Source: Verrucomicrobiales bacterium (lineage in GTDB: Bacteria; Verrucomicrobiota; Verrucomicrobiia; Verrucomicrobiales; DEV007). Taken from it: a DNA stretch of 6,797 bases. The number at the start of each line of letters is the position of its first letter. Positions within the stretch are counted from its first letter, which is position 1. Positions 1 through 6,527 of the stretch are shown here, one piece after another. The notes under the pieces were generated by a model, which was given only the letters and a program-made list of their open reading frames with translations, had not been told where the DNA came from and searched no databases. A program made the translations under genes and the position numbers. The stretch lies in assembly GCA_023253615.1 (NCBI GenBank), contig JALRFZ010000090.1:1-6797 (forward strand). The letters are read 5' to 3'.

Positions 1-2
1 AC

Positions 3-845
3 TTTGAAGTAAAGGAGGGCGGAGGGAATGTCCTCCTGGAGCGGGCCGGGGATTTCCTCTCCTTTCTCGGCACCCAGCTCGGCGTGCTTTCGCCCGGCAC
101 GGCCTTTGTTCTCTTTTCCCTGGCACTGGGAGGTCTCCCCCTGCTCCGACGGACGTCCCGGCCGCACCGCTTCCTGCTGGTCTTCGGAGCGTTGCCGCTC
201 GCCTTCATGCTGTTGCTCGCCCTCCGGCAGGGACTGCAGCCGAATTGGGCCGCGGTCTTCTACCTTTCCGGGATCATCCTCGTGGCGGCCTGGTACCGCG
301 GCACCCTCACCGCCGCCTTTCCTCCCGCTCCTTGGCGCCGGCTTTTTCCCGTGACTCTTGCCGTCGGGTTTCTCCTCGTCGGCTATTTTTACGCTGCCTC
401 TCCCCTTTTCTCGGCATTGGGCAAGTCGGGCCACACCGCCGATCCCAACCGGCGCCTCCTCGGCTACGAGGATCTCGCCGAGTCCGTCCAGGCGGTGAGG
501 GAAAAACTGCCGGATACCGATGATCCTTTCCTCCTCGTCATCGGTCACCGCGATCTCACCAGCCATCTCGCCTTCGGTCTGCCGGACCAGCCCCGCGTCC
601 ACAATCTCGATCCCCGCCCGGGCATCGATTCCCAGTACGAAATGTGGAACCTTCGCGATGCCCCGGCACTCGTCGGGCGCGACGCGCTGATCCTCTATCC
701 GGAGAGCGAACGCCTCCCGAAGCGCTTCGCACGCTCCTTCGAATCCGTGGAGAAGCTCGAGACGATCCGCGTGAAGCTCCAGAACCAGGAAAAACGCTAC
801 GTCGTTTTCCTCGCCCGCGGGATGACCGCCTGGCCGGGCGAATGA
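3..845 (+). CDS. Membrane glycosyltransferase, GT39/ArnT-like family (C-terminal part, 5' truncated by window edge)
   Basis: The frame is open from the first bases, so this is the last 280 residues of a longer protein. The GTG at 84 would be an internal codon, because the residues before it continue the family pattern. Visible hydrophobic segments lie at about residues 29-48, 57-75, 81-97 and 114-131 of the visible part. The stretch LQPNWAAVFYLSG between two of them resembles the conserved QPNWA region of GT39 (PMT_2/ArnT-like) enzymes, which transfer sugars from polyprenyl-phosphate donors on the outer face of the inner membrane. After the last membrane segment comes a soluble tail of about 150 residues containing LLGYEDL and SQYEMWN, in line with the periplasmic C-terminal part of this family. 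The catalytic N-terminal loops lie outside the window, so acceptor and donor cannot be named. Its TGA stop abuts the stop of the convergent gene on the other strand. Family-level confidence is good; substrate is unknown. Confidence 0.78.
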   Translation, partial: FEVKEGGGNVLLERAGDFLSFLGTQLGVLSPGTAFVLFSLALGGLPLLRRTSRPHRFLLVFGALPLAFMLLLALRQGLQPNWAAVFYLSGIILVAAWYRGTLTAAFPPAPWRRLFPVTLAVGFLLVGYFYAASPLFSALGKSGHTADPNRRLLGYEDLAESVQAVREKLPDTDDPFLLVIGHRDLTSHLAFGLPDQPRVHNLDPRPGIDSQYEMWNLRDAPALVGRDALILYPESERLPKRFARSFESVEKLETIRVKLQNQEKRYVVFLARGMTAWPGE

Positions 846-3164
846 TCAAGGCTGGACGATGGCGAGGTCGCCGACCTTCAATCTGCCGAAAAGATAGCGC
901 GCCCCTTCGTAACTGAGGCGGATGCATCCGTGGGAGGCGGGATAACCCGGCAGATGCCCCTGGTGCAGGCCGAAGGCCGCGAAGCTGAAACGTTGGAAGA
1001 AGGGCATGCTCGAATGGTAGATGTTCGAGGTGTGATGGCGGTTCTGGTCGCTGATGACATACTCCCCGGTCGGGGTGCGGTATCCCGACTTGCCCGTCGA
1101 GCAGGCCGTCGAATAGGTAGCCACCCCGTTTTCGTAAAGAGTCACCCGTTGGCTCGAGAGATCGACCACGACGTAGCGCGGCTGGGGATTCGGCACCCGG
1201 CCGATGAGGCAGATCTGCTGCAGGCGGGTGTCCTTGAACCAGGATCCGATGATCGCTCCGGAAAGATATTTCCGGGAGTAGGCGCGGCCGTTCGCTCCGG
1301 CGTCCATGAGGGCCTGCGCCACCTCGTGGTTCCGCTGCGCCGACGCCAACATGATGGGCCGGATCCGCGCATCGACCTGGAGGTGGTAGCGGAACGTGGT
1401 GCTCTCGAATTTTTCGCGGAACGAAGCTGAAGCCGGAACCTTCTCATCAGCATCGAGCTCGATTCCGGCCTTGATCAGGGCCACCGCCACGTCCGTCATG
1501 CCATTCGCGATGGACCATCCGATGAGGGAATGCCCGTCGCTCGTCTTCACGCCCTTCACCGACGCCCCCTTTTCCACGAGAGCGAGCGCGACGTCGGCAT
1601 TGCCCTCGCGGACGGCTTTGGAAAGCCACGTTTCCTTCTCATCGTAGCGGGCGTTCGGATCCGCCCCGCCATCGAGGAGGACGCGCGCGGCGGCGTAGCG
1701 CCCGTTCGTCAGACAATAATCGAGCGGATCCTGCCCGTCGGGTCCCGGCTGACGAGGGTTCGCCCCGGCCGCGAGGATGAGTCGGATGAGATCATCCTGC
1801 CCCGTCAGCAACGCGGCCCAGAGGTTGTCGCCGATCCTGGCTCCGGCCGCGAGCAGCGTGCGCACCGCACCGGTCGCGCCCGTGCGCACGGCGGCATCGA
1901 AGACCCGCTCGTCCGATCCGGGAAACGTCGATTCGGGATCGCCGCCGGAATGGAGCACGAGACTCATGAGAGGATCGTCGCGCCGCTCGAAGGCCTTGGC
2001 GAGGAGAGCCTGCTTGTCCACCACGGCACCCGCGCGGATGAGCTGACCGGCAATCGCGAGATTGCCCGAATCGACCGCGGCCATCAGCGGTGTGGCCGCT
2101 CCAGCGCCGGTGAAAGACGCGTCGGCCTTGGCTCCGAGGAGGATGTCGACGAGATCGAGATCCTCGCTCTCCACCGCGGCGAGGAGAGGTGATTTCTTCT
2201 CCGCGGAGAGCACCTCGCACTTCGCCCCCTGGGCGAGGAGACGCTTCGTCAGGTCGTGGTCGCCCGCGGCGACGGCTTCGAAAAGGATCGGATCTCCGGA
2301 GATCCCCGCGACTTCGGGCGTCGCCCCGGCCTTGAGCAACGCGTCCTGCTGGGCGCGGTCGCCCGCGGCGATGGCAAAGCTCAGCGCGGTCATTTCACCG
2401 CCTTTTCCATCGCGGGTCTTCGCGTTGATGTCGGTCTTGGCCGAAAGCAGCAGATCAAACTCCGCCGCGCTGCCATCCTTGACCGCCTCGATCAGGAGCG
2501 ATTTGCCCGAAACCCCGCGGGTGTTCGGATCCGCGCCGGCATCGATGAGCCGCTGCATCAAGGTCACGTCTCCCTTCTCCGCGGCGAGGGCCAGGGCCGT
2601 GATCGGCTGGGTGCCGCGGTAATCGACATCGACCCCTTTTCCGAGAAGGTAGTCGATCATCGCGGAGTCGCCGGAGCGGACCGCCTCCATCAGGAAGGGC
2701 AAGCCCGGCTCGACATCCACCTCGAGACCCGCGCCTTTGCCGATGAGCTTTTCGACCAAATCAAAATCCCGTTCCCGGAGGGCCACGGCCAAGGGGGTCT
2801 CCCGCTCGGGCTCGGAGACGCGGTTGATCGATTCCGCGACGGCCTCGCGGGCCATGAGGAAGTCGATCGAGGGGTGATTGCCCGCTTTCACCGCCGCCAA
2901 CAAGGGGGTGAGGCCCCGATCATCCCCGCTCCCGAGGCTGATCCCGGCGATCTCGAGTTGCTCGAGAAGGATCAGCTCGCCCTTGCGCGCCGCTTCGATC
3001 GCACTCGCGGGAGCCAGATCGACGCCCCGCTCGGCGAGGAATCGCTTGGCCTTCCGGGTCACCTCGTGCCGCACGTAGTAGTCGGTGAGGATCGCACCCG
3101 CGAGAAGCGAGAGCGTGAACACCGCGAGGAGAAAGGTTCTGAAGAAAAGGGCCGCGGGATTCAT
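846..3164 (-). CDS. Exported ankyrin-repeat protein with C-terminal L,D-transpeptidase (YkuD) domain
   Basis: This 772-residue protein has three parts. Residues 7-29 form one hydrophobic segment (signal anchor or uncleaved signal peptide; no lipobox cysteine). Residues about 53-630 hold roughly 16 ankyrin repeats with 30-38 residue spacing, such as TPLMAAVDSGNLAIAGQLI and LMQRLIDAGADPNTRG. Residues 663-772 are a YkuD catalytic domain: RYVVVDLSSQRVTLYENG, the STGKSGYRTPTGEY signature, then H734 in FGLHQG and PASHGCIRL with H745, catalytic C747 and R749. All expected active-site residues are present. The family makes 3-3 cross-links in peptidoglycan or attaches proteins to it, so the enzyme should act in the periplasm. 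The repeats presumably bind a partner or position the enzyme; that is inference. ATG at 3164 is preceded in frame by a stop nine bases upstream, so it is the furthest possible conventional start. No clear ribosome site is visible. The lipid-kinase gene lies 146 bp upstream on the same strand and could be co-transcribed. Confidence 0.93.
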   Translation of the reverse strand: MNPAALFFRTFLLAVFTLSLLAGAILTDYYVRHEVTRKAKRFLAERGVDLAPASAIEAARKGELILLEQLEIAGISLGSGDDRGLTPLLAAVKAGNHPSIDFLMAREAVAESINRVSEPERETPLAVALRERDFDLVEKLIGKGAGLEVDVEPGLPFLMEAVRSGDSAMIDYLLGKGVDVDYRGTQPITALALAAEKGDVTLMQRLIDAGADPNTRGVSGKSLLIEAVKDGSAAEFDLLLSAKTDINAKTRDGKGGEMTALSFAIAAGDRAQQDALLKAGATPEVAGISGDPILFEAVAAGDHDLTKRLLAQGAKCEVLSAEKKSPLLAAVESEDLDLVDILLGAKADASFTGAGAATPLMAAVDSGNLAIAGQLIRAGAVVDKQALLAKAFERRDDPLMSLVLHSGGDPESTFPGSDERVFDAAVRTGATGAVRTLLAAGARIGDNLWAALLTGQDDLIRLILAAGANPRQPGPDGQDPLDYCLTNGRYAAARVLLDGGADPNARYDEKETWLSKAVREGNADVALALVEKGASVKGVKTSDGHSLIGWSIANGMTDVAVALIKAGIELDADEKVPASASFREKFESTTFRYHLQVDARIRPIMLASAQRNHEVAQALMDAGANGRAYSRKYLSGAIIGSWFKDTRLQQICLIGRVPNPQPRYVVVDLSSQRVTLYENGVATYSTACSTGKSGYRTPTGEYVISDQNRHHTSNIYHSSMPFFQRFSFAAFGLHQGHLPGYPASHGCIRLSYEGARYLFGRLKVGDLAIVQP

Positions 3165-3170
3165 CCGGGA

Positions 3171-3188
3171 TCAATCAATCATTCAATC
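3171..3188. repeat. Short imperfect TCAA tetranucleotide repeat in the leader of the transpeptidase gene
   Basis: The run TCAATCAATCATTCAATC has four and a half TCAA-like units with one substitution. It begins seven bases upstream of the ATG of the ankyrin/transpeptidase gene, where a ribosome binding site would be expected. It could be simple sequence with no role. A variable-length repeat here could change translation, but there is no evidence for that from one copy. Confidence 0.4.
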
Positions 3189-3310
3189 GACGCGCCTGAC
3201 GCCTGTCTGTGGTGCATCGGGCGCGTTTACGATAGCACCAATCCGGCCACACGAAACGTCTTTCGCATGGCGTTTTCGCCCCAAGTGCCTCCGGGCGCGC
3301 CACGGCGGGG

Positions 3311-4255
3311 TCACACCACCACCCGCAGGGCGAGCGGCAGGACCCGCACGAGCTGGGGCGTCTTCGCGATGACATCCCCGTCGACCTGGATGTCGAGCAC
3401 GGGTTTCGTCCGGATCTCCACCGTCTCCACCGCCCAGTGCGTCACCATCTGGGAAGCATCGAGATCGGGAAACTCGTCCTTGATGAGCCGGTCGAGCCCG
3501 GTCATTTTGCCGGCGAGCTGCACGATGCCCTCGATATTGGCCCGCTTGAGAAGAAACACGTCGAGCTTGCCGTCGCTGACCTCCACCGAGGGCGCGAGGG
3601 TGAGGCGCCCCACTCCGACGGTGCCGGCGTTGGCCACGACACAGGCCACGCCGTTCGCCTGCACCATTTCCTTGCCGTCGATGAAGAGCTCGTAATCGGC
3701 CTCGGGGATTTCCTGCAGTTTCTTGATCGCCGCCCAGACGTAGGCCCACTTTCCGAACTGGTCCTTCATCTCGCGCGTCGCCTCCTGCACCACCCCGACC
3801 TCGATGCCGCAGCCGATCCGGAGGAGGAAGGGCTGGTCGCCGATCATGCCGACATCGATCCGGCGGGTTGAAAACTCGTCGCCACAGATGAGCTCGCAGG
3901 CTTTCTCCAATTGCGTCGGCAGGCGCAGTTCCGACGCCACGAGATTGCCCGTGCCACCGCCCAGGATCAGCATCGGGACATCACTCTCGAGCAGGCCCGA
4001 GGCCACCTCCATCACCGTGCCGTCGCCGCCGTAGACGGCGACCACCCCGGCCCCGGCCGCGACCGCTTTCCGCGCGAGAGTGGCTCCGTCGCCCGCTCCG
4101 TGGGTGATCGAGATATCCCAGTAGATCCCCGCGTCGCGGAACGTCTGGTTCAGGATGGCCAGCAAGGGAATACGACGCGACGGCGCCGGATTCACGATGA
4201 CGTGAACCGACTCCGGTTTCGGATGGCGTTCGGACTCCGGGGATTTGCTTGCCAT
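3311..4255 (-). CDS. Diacylglycerol kinase family lipid kinase (YegS/DgkB type)
   Basis: The 314-residue protein matches the usual length of bacterial soluble DAGK_cat enzymes (about 300). These phosphorylate diacylglycerol or a related lipid with a nucleotide at the inner face of the membrane, recycling lipid or making phosphatidic acid. Visible motifs in order are VHVIVNPAPSRR (17-28), the nucleotide-binding VYGGDGTVMEV with GGDGT at 76-80, LGGGTGNLVASEL with GTGN at 101-104, APSVEVSDGKLDV (221-233), and VDGD (291-294) near the C-terminus. The last is where relatives usually have DGE. No membrane segment is seen, as expected for this family. The true substrate cannot be told from sequence; related enzymes act on diacylglycerol, phosphatidylglycerol or sphingoid bases. 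ATG at 4255 is the chosen start; the upstream frame runs into a stop with no other ATG, GTG or TTG between. There is no clear Shine-Dalgarno. The gene is divergent from the two-component operon across 172 bp. Confidence 0.9.
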   Translation of the reverse strand: MASKSPESERHPKPESVHVIVNPAPSRRIPLLAILNQTFRDAGIYWDISITHGAGDGATLARKAVAAGAGVVAVYGGDGTVMEVASGLLESDVPMLILGGGTGNLVASELRLPTQLEKACELICGDEFSTRRIDVGMIGDQPFLLRIGCGIEVGVVQEATREMKDQFGKWAYVWAAIKKLQEIPEADYELFIDGKEMVQANGVACVVANAGTVGVGRLTLAPSVEVSDGKLDVFLLKRANIEGIVQLAGKMTGLDRLIKDEFPDLDASQMVTHWAVETVEIRTKPVLDIQVDGDVIAKTPQLVRVLPLALRVVV

Positions 4256-4263
4256 GTGGTTGA

Positions 4264-4292
4264 ATAGTAGGCTGTGATTGCAAAATCGTCAC
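4264..4292 (-). promoter_or_regulatory. Possible promoter of the lipid kinase gene
   Basis: On the minus strand, GTGACG (4287-4292; four of six matches to TTGACA) is followed after exactly 17 bp by TACTAT (4264-4269; four of six matches to TATAAT). Transcription would start about seven bases downstream, almost at the ATG at 4255, giving a nearly leaderless message. That would agree with the missing Shine-Dalgarno. The -35 hexamer lies inside one copy of the 9-bp repeat, so a protein bound there would act directly on this promoter. The match is weak and could be chance. Confidence 0.3.
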
Positions 4293-4309
4293 ATGGATTG
4301 TCGTCACAT
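4286..4309. repeat. Two perfect 9-bp direct repeats TCGTCACAT, 15-bp period
   Basis: TCGTCACAT occurs at 4286-4294 and again at 4301-4309, separated by GGATTG. The core reappears inverted as ATGTGACAG at 4343-4351. Repeats of this size in a divergent promoter next to a response regulator gene are typical of operator sites for a dimeric transcription factor. The protein that binds is not known. Confidence 0.55.
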
Positions 4310-4344
4310 TTCGCGGTTGCCCCCCGCCCCCGCTCCGGGTCGAT

Positions 4345-4360
4345 GTGACAGGAATGTCAC
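4345..4360. promoter_or_regulatory. Perfect inverted repeat GTGACA-N4-TGTCAC, candidate operator
   Basis: GTGACA (4345-4350) and TGTCAC (4355-4360) are exact reverse complements around a GGAA spacer. The site sits 68 bp upstream of the response regulator ATG. It shares its core with the direct repeats at 4286-4309. The dyad suits a symmetric homodimer better than the head-to-tail binding usual for PhoB-type regulators, so another factor is possible. Confidence 0.45.
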
Positions 4361-4427
4361 GGGCTCGACCTTTCCATTCGCGGAAGTCACTTGACACTGC
4401 TCACGAACCAGCCGCCACCCCGATTTC

Positions 4428-5108
4428 ATGCCCACCATTCTGATCGTCGACGATGAGGAAGACATCCGCGAACTCATCGCGGTGAACCTGATGCGCGAGG
4501 AGGATTACAAACTCCTCGAAGCCGTCACCGGGCTCGAGGCGCTCGCGCTCGCCCGCGGCTCGAAACCCGATCTGATCATCCTCGACCTGATGTTGCCGGA
4601 GATGGACGGGCTCACCGTTTACAAGAATCTCCGCGACGATCCCCGCACGAAATCCATCCCCGTGATCATGCTCACGGCACGGGGCCGGCTCGAGGAGAAG
4701 ATCACGGGGCTCGAGCTCGGGGCCGACGACTACCTTTCGAAGCCCTTCAGCCCGAAAGAGCTGATGCTGCGAGTGCGCAACCTCCTTCGCCGCACCAATC
4801 CCCTGCAGGGGGGCAGCGTCGTCGAGATCGGTCCCTTCAGCCTCGACAAGAGCGCCCTTAAGCTGCATCTCGAAGGCAATTCGATCGAGCTCACCGCGAC
4901 CGAGTTCAAGCTCCTGCTGCTCATGATCGAGTCTCCCGGCATCACCCAGGAGCGCGGCGACCTGCTGAAGAAAGTCTGGGGCTACAACGACCTCATCCAG
5001 ACTCGCACCCTCGACACCCACATCAAGCGGCTCCGCGAAAAGCTGGGCAGCCATGGAAATTCCATCGAAACCGTGCGTGGAGTGGGCTATCGTTTCCAAG
5101 AGGCCTGA
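4428..5108 (+). CDS. Two-component response regulator, OmpR/PhoB subfamily
   Basis: The 226-residue protein has the two-domain layout and length of PhoB. Residues 1-120 are a receiver domain with acidic residues D8/D9, phospho-acceptor D53 in LIILDLMLPEMDG, T83 in PVIMLTARG and K105 in DYLSKPFSPKEL. Residues about 130-225 are a winged-helix DNA-binding domain with ELTATEFKLLLLM, TRTLDTHIKRLREKLG and the C-terminal ETVRGVGYRF signature. All residues for phosphorylation and switching are present. It is a cytoplasmic transcription factor whose partner kinase is almost certainly the next gene, 42 bp downstream. The nearest relatives by look are PhoB regulators of phosphate starvation, but no pst, phoU or phosphatase gene is in view, so the signal stays open. 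The ATG at 4428 begins directly with the conserved TILIVDDE, so the start is secure. No clear Shine-Dalgarno precedes it. The GTCAC cluster upstream may be its autoregulatory site. Confidence 0.95.
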   Translation: MPTILIVDDEEDIRELIAVNLMREEDYKLLEAVTGLEALALARGSKPDLIILDLMLPEMDGLTVYKNLRDDPRTKSIPVIMLTARGRLEEKITGLELGADDYLSKPFSPKELMLRVRNLLRRTNPLQGGSVVEIGPFSLDKSALKLHLEGNSIELTATEFKLLLLMIESPGITQERGDLLKKVWGYNDLIQTRTLDTHIKRLREKLGSHGNSIETVRGVGYRFQEA

Positions 5109-5150
5109 TCCACCGGCCTCGTCATCCTCTTCAACGAGAGAACCCCGGAC

Positions 5151-6494
5151 TTGGACTCTCCCCTGCTCACCCTCCTGGCCTTCGGCACCGCCGTCTGGTT
5201 CGCCTTCCGCTATTACCGGCTGAAGCGTGGCATCAGCGCATTCGCCCATGCCCTTCGCTCGGCCCCGCCCGACGAGGCGATCGAATTGCCGCGTTTCTCC
5301 GAAGTGCCGGCGCTCTACGAATTCCGCAAGGTCCTCGCCGACACTCTTTCCGAGGCGAGCCTGCTGCGGGATTCCGAGAGGAAACAGCGCGAGTTCCAGG
5401 ATGCCCTCCTCAACGAGATCAAGGATGCCATTTTCATCCTCGACCGGAATCGTGAGATCCGCTTCCTCAACGAAGCCGCGCGGCGCCTTTTCCCGAGCCA
5501 GCAGCCCTATCAATCGCGCGATTTCCTGGAGGTCTGCCGGGACCACCGCGTCGAGGACACCCTCGGCCTCGCCGAGGAACTGGGTTCGAAAGTCTCCGAC
5601 CACATCACCCTGCGGGTCAATGACGGTCCGGGAGGCCGCCTCCGCGACATCACCCTCCTCGTCGAGGCCGAGCCTCTCGTCTTCGGGCAGAGCACCGGCA
5701 CCTCGGGCTCGTGGATCCTGATGAAGGACATCACCGCCGAGCTCGAGACCGAGCAGATCCGGCGCGATTTCGTCGCCAACGCCTCGCACGAGCTCCGCAC
5801 CCCGCTCTCCATCATCAACGGATACCTCGAGACGATGGATGAGCCCGACACCGACCTCGGCCAGGCCGTCTACCGCCGCGCCATCCGCACGATGCGGAAA
5901 CACGGCGAACGCATCGCCCGCATCATCGAGGACATGCTGATGATCTCGAAGCTCGAGAGCGCGGCGGACCTCCTCACCTTCGAGCCCTTCGACCTCCGCG
6001 ACTCCGTCGAGGAAATGATCCGCCAGCTCGCCCCCATCATCGAGGCGAAACACGCCCGTGTCGCGGTGAAGGCCGACCCGGCCCAGGATTGGACGCTGGT
6101 GGGCGACCGCTTCTACTGGGACCAGATTTTCTTCAACCTCATCGAAAACGCCCTCAAACAGAACGGCGAACCCGGCCTGCACGTCACCATTGCCTTCAGC
6201 CGCGAGGAGGGGCGCTACCTCGTGCGCGTCATCGACGACGGTATCGGCATCCCCGCGGCGGACCTCCCGCTCATCTTCAAACGCTTCTACCGCGTCGAGA
6301 AACATCATGCCCAAACCCAGGTGAAAGGCACCGGCCTCGGTCTTTCCATCGTGAAGCGCGCCGTCGAGGCCCATCACGGCCGCATCGAGGTCGAGAGCCA
6401 GCCCGGCGTCCGCACCACCTTCACGATCACCATTCCGCAGAGTTTCGTGCGGACGCCCGATACCCCCCTGAAGCGCGACGGCAGCGAAGCCTGA
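5151..6494 (+). CDS. Sensor histidine kinase, PhoR-like, with single membrane segment and PAS-like domain
   Basis: The 447-residue protein starts with one hydrophobic segment (4-20). A linker follows, then a PAS-like domain (about 83-195; DAIFILDRNREIRFLNEAARRLF region). Next comes a HisKA dimerization domain with H213 in FVANASHELRTPLS. The HATPase domain carries the N box FFNLIENALKQN (N333), G1 box IDDGIGIP (361-368), F box LIFKRFYRV and G2 box GTGLGLSIVK. All catalytic boxes are intact. There is no periplasmic loop, so sensing is probably cytoplasmic or through a membrane partner, as in PhoR. The start is TTG at 5151, with GAGAG at 5136-5140 as a modest ribosome site. No ATG, GTG or TTG lies between it and the in-frame TGA that ends the regulator gene, so TTG is the only conventional choice that keeps the membrane segment. 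It forms an operon with the regulator, 42 bp upstream, and should phosphorylate its D53. Confidence 0.93.
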   Translation: MDSPLLTLLAFGTAVWFAFRYYRLKRGISAFAHALRSAPPDEAIELPRFSEVPALYEFRKVLADTLSEASLLRDSERKQREFQDALLNEIKDAIFILDRNREIRFLNEAARRLFPSQQPYQSRDFLEVCRDHRVEDTLGLAEELGSKVSDHITLRVNDGPGGRLRDITLLVEAEPLVFGQSTGTSGSWILMKDITAELETEQIRRDFVANASHELRTPLSIINGYLETMDEPDTDLGQAVYRRAIRTMRKHGERIARIIEDMLMISKLESAADLLTFEPFDLRDSVEEMIRQLAPIIEAKHARVAVKADPAQDWTLVGDRFYWDQIFFNLIENALKQNGEPGLHVTIAFSREEGRYLVRVIDDGIGIPAADLPLIFKRFYRVEKHHAQTQVKGTGLGLSIVKRAVEAHHGRIEVESQPGVRTTFTITIPQSFVRTPDTPLKRDGSEA

Positions 6495-6498
6495 CCTG

Positions 6499-6527
6499 AC
6501 AGGGTCGCCCCGGTCATCCGACCCTGT
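6499..6527. terminator. Hairpin between convergent genes, likely bidirectional terminator
   Basis: ACAGGGTCG (6499-6507) and CGACCCTGT (6519-6527) form a perfect 9-bp stem with an 11-base loop. It starts five bases after the histidine kinase stop and ends right at the stop codon of the convergent gene. Position suits a shared terminator. Neither side carries a strong T run, so intrinsic termination would be weak, and it may instead protect the 3' ends. Confidence 0.6.

Larger units (their letters stand above)
4256..4427. promoter_or_regulatory. Divergent promoter region between lipid kinase and response regulator, with clustered GTCAC motifs
   Basis: This 172-bp non-coding stretch must hold the start signals for both flanking transcription units. 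Five copies of GTCAC or its complement occur, at 4288-4292, 4303-4307, 4345-4349 (GTGAC), 4356-4360 and 4386-4390. Fewer than one would be expected by chance in this length. A TTGACA at 4391-4396 could be a -35 box for the plus-strand operon, but no credible -10 follows at the right distance. A C-rich tract lies at 4320-4332. Direct and inverted pairs are listed separately. Function as operators for the neighbouring PhoB-type regulator is inference; the spacing does not match the 11-bp period of a classic Pho box. Confidence 0.6.

Noticed and set aside
84..86. GTG as the start of the left-edge gene
   Set aside because: The frame continues open to the window start with a sequence that fits the preceding loop and helix of the same family, so the gene begins outside the window.
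3252..3280. Small hairpins (CGAAA/TTTCG and GGCG-TTTT-CGCC) between the lipid kinase and transpeptidase genes as a terminator
   Set aside because: Stems are only 4-5 bp and neither is followed by a T run on the minus strand, so they do not support termination between the two genes.
2256..3695. A 479-codon plus-strand open frame spanning the transpeptidase and lipid kinase genes
   Set aside because: It runs antisense across two well-supported genes and the gap between them, and has no recognisable domain.
4288..4360. A classic E. coli-type Pho box
   Set aside because: The TGTCA-like cores do not form head-to-tail pairs with the required 11-bp period; the direct repeat has a 15-bp period.
4391..4419. 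TTGACA as a complete promoter of the response regulator
   Set aside because: The -35 match is perfect, but the bases 17 bp downstream (GCCACC) do not resemble a -10 box.
4401..6377. A 658-codon open frame on the minus strand across the whole two-component operon
   Set aside because: It is fully antisense to two genes with complete family motifs. Long antisense frames are expected in GC-rich coding DNA, and its composition (rich in acidic residues, no recognisable motif) fits a shadow.
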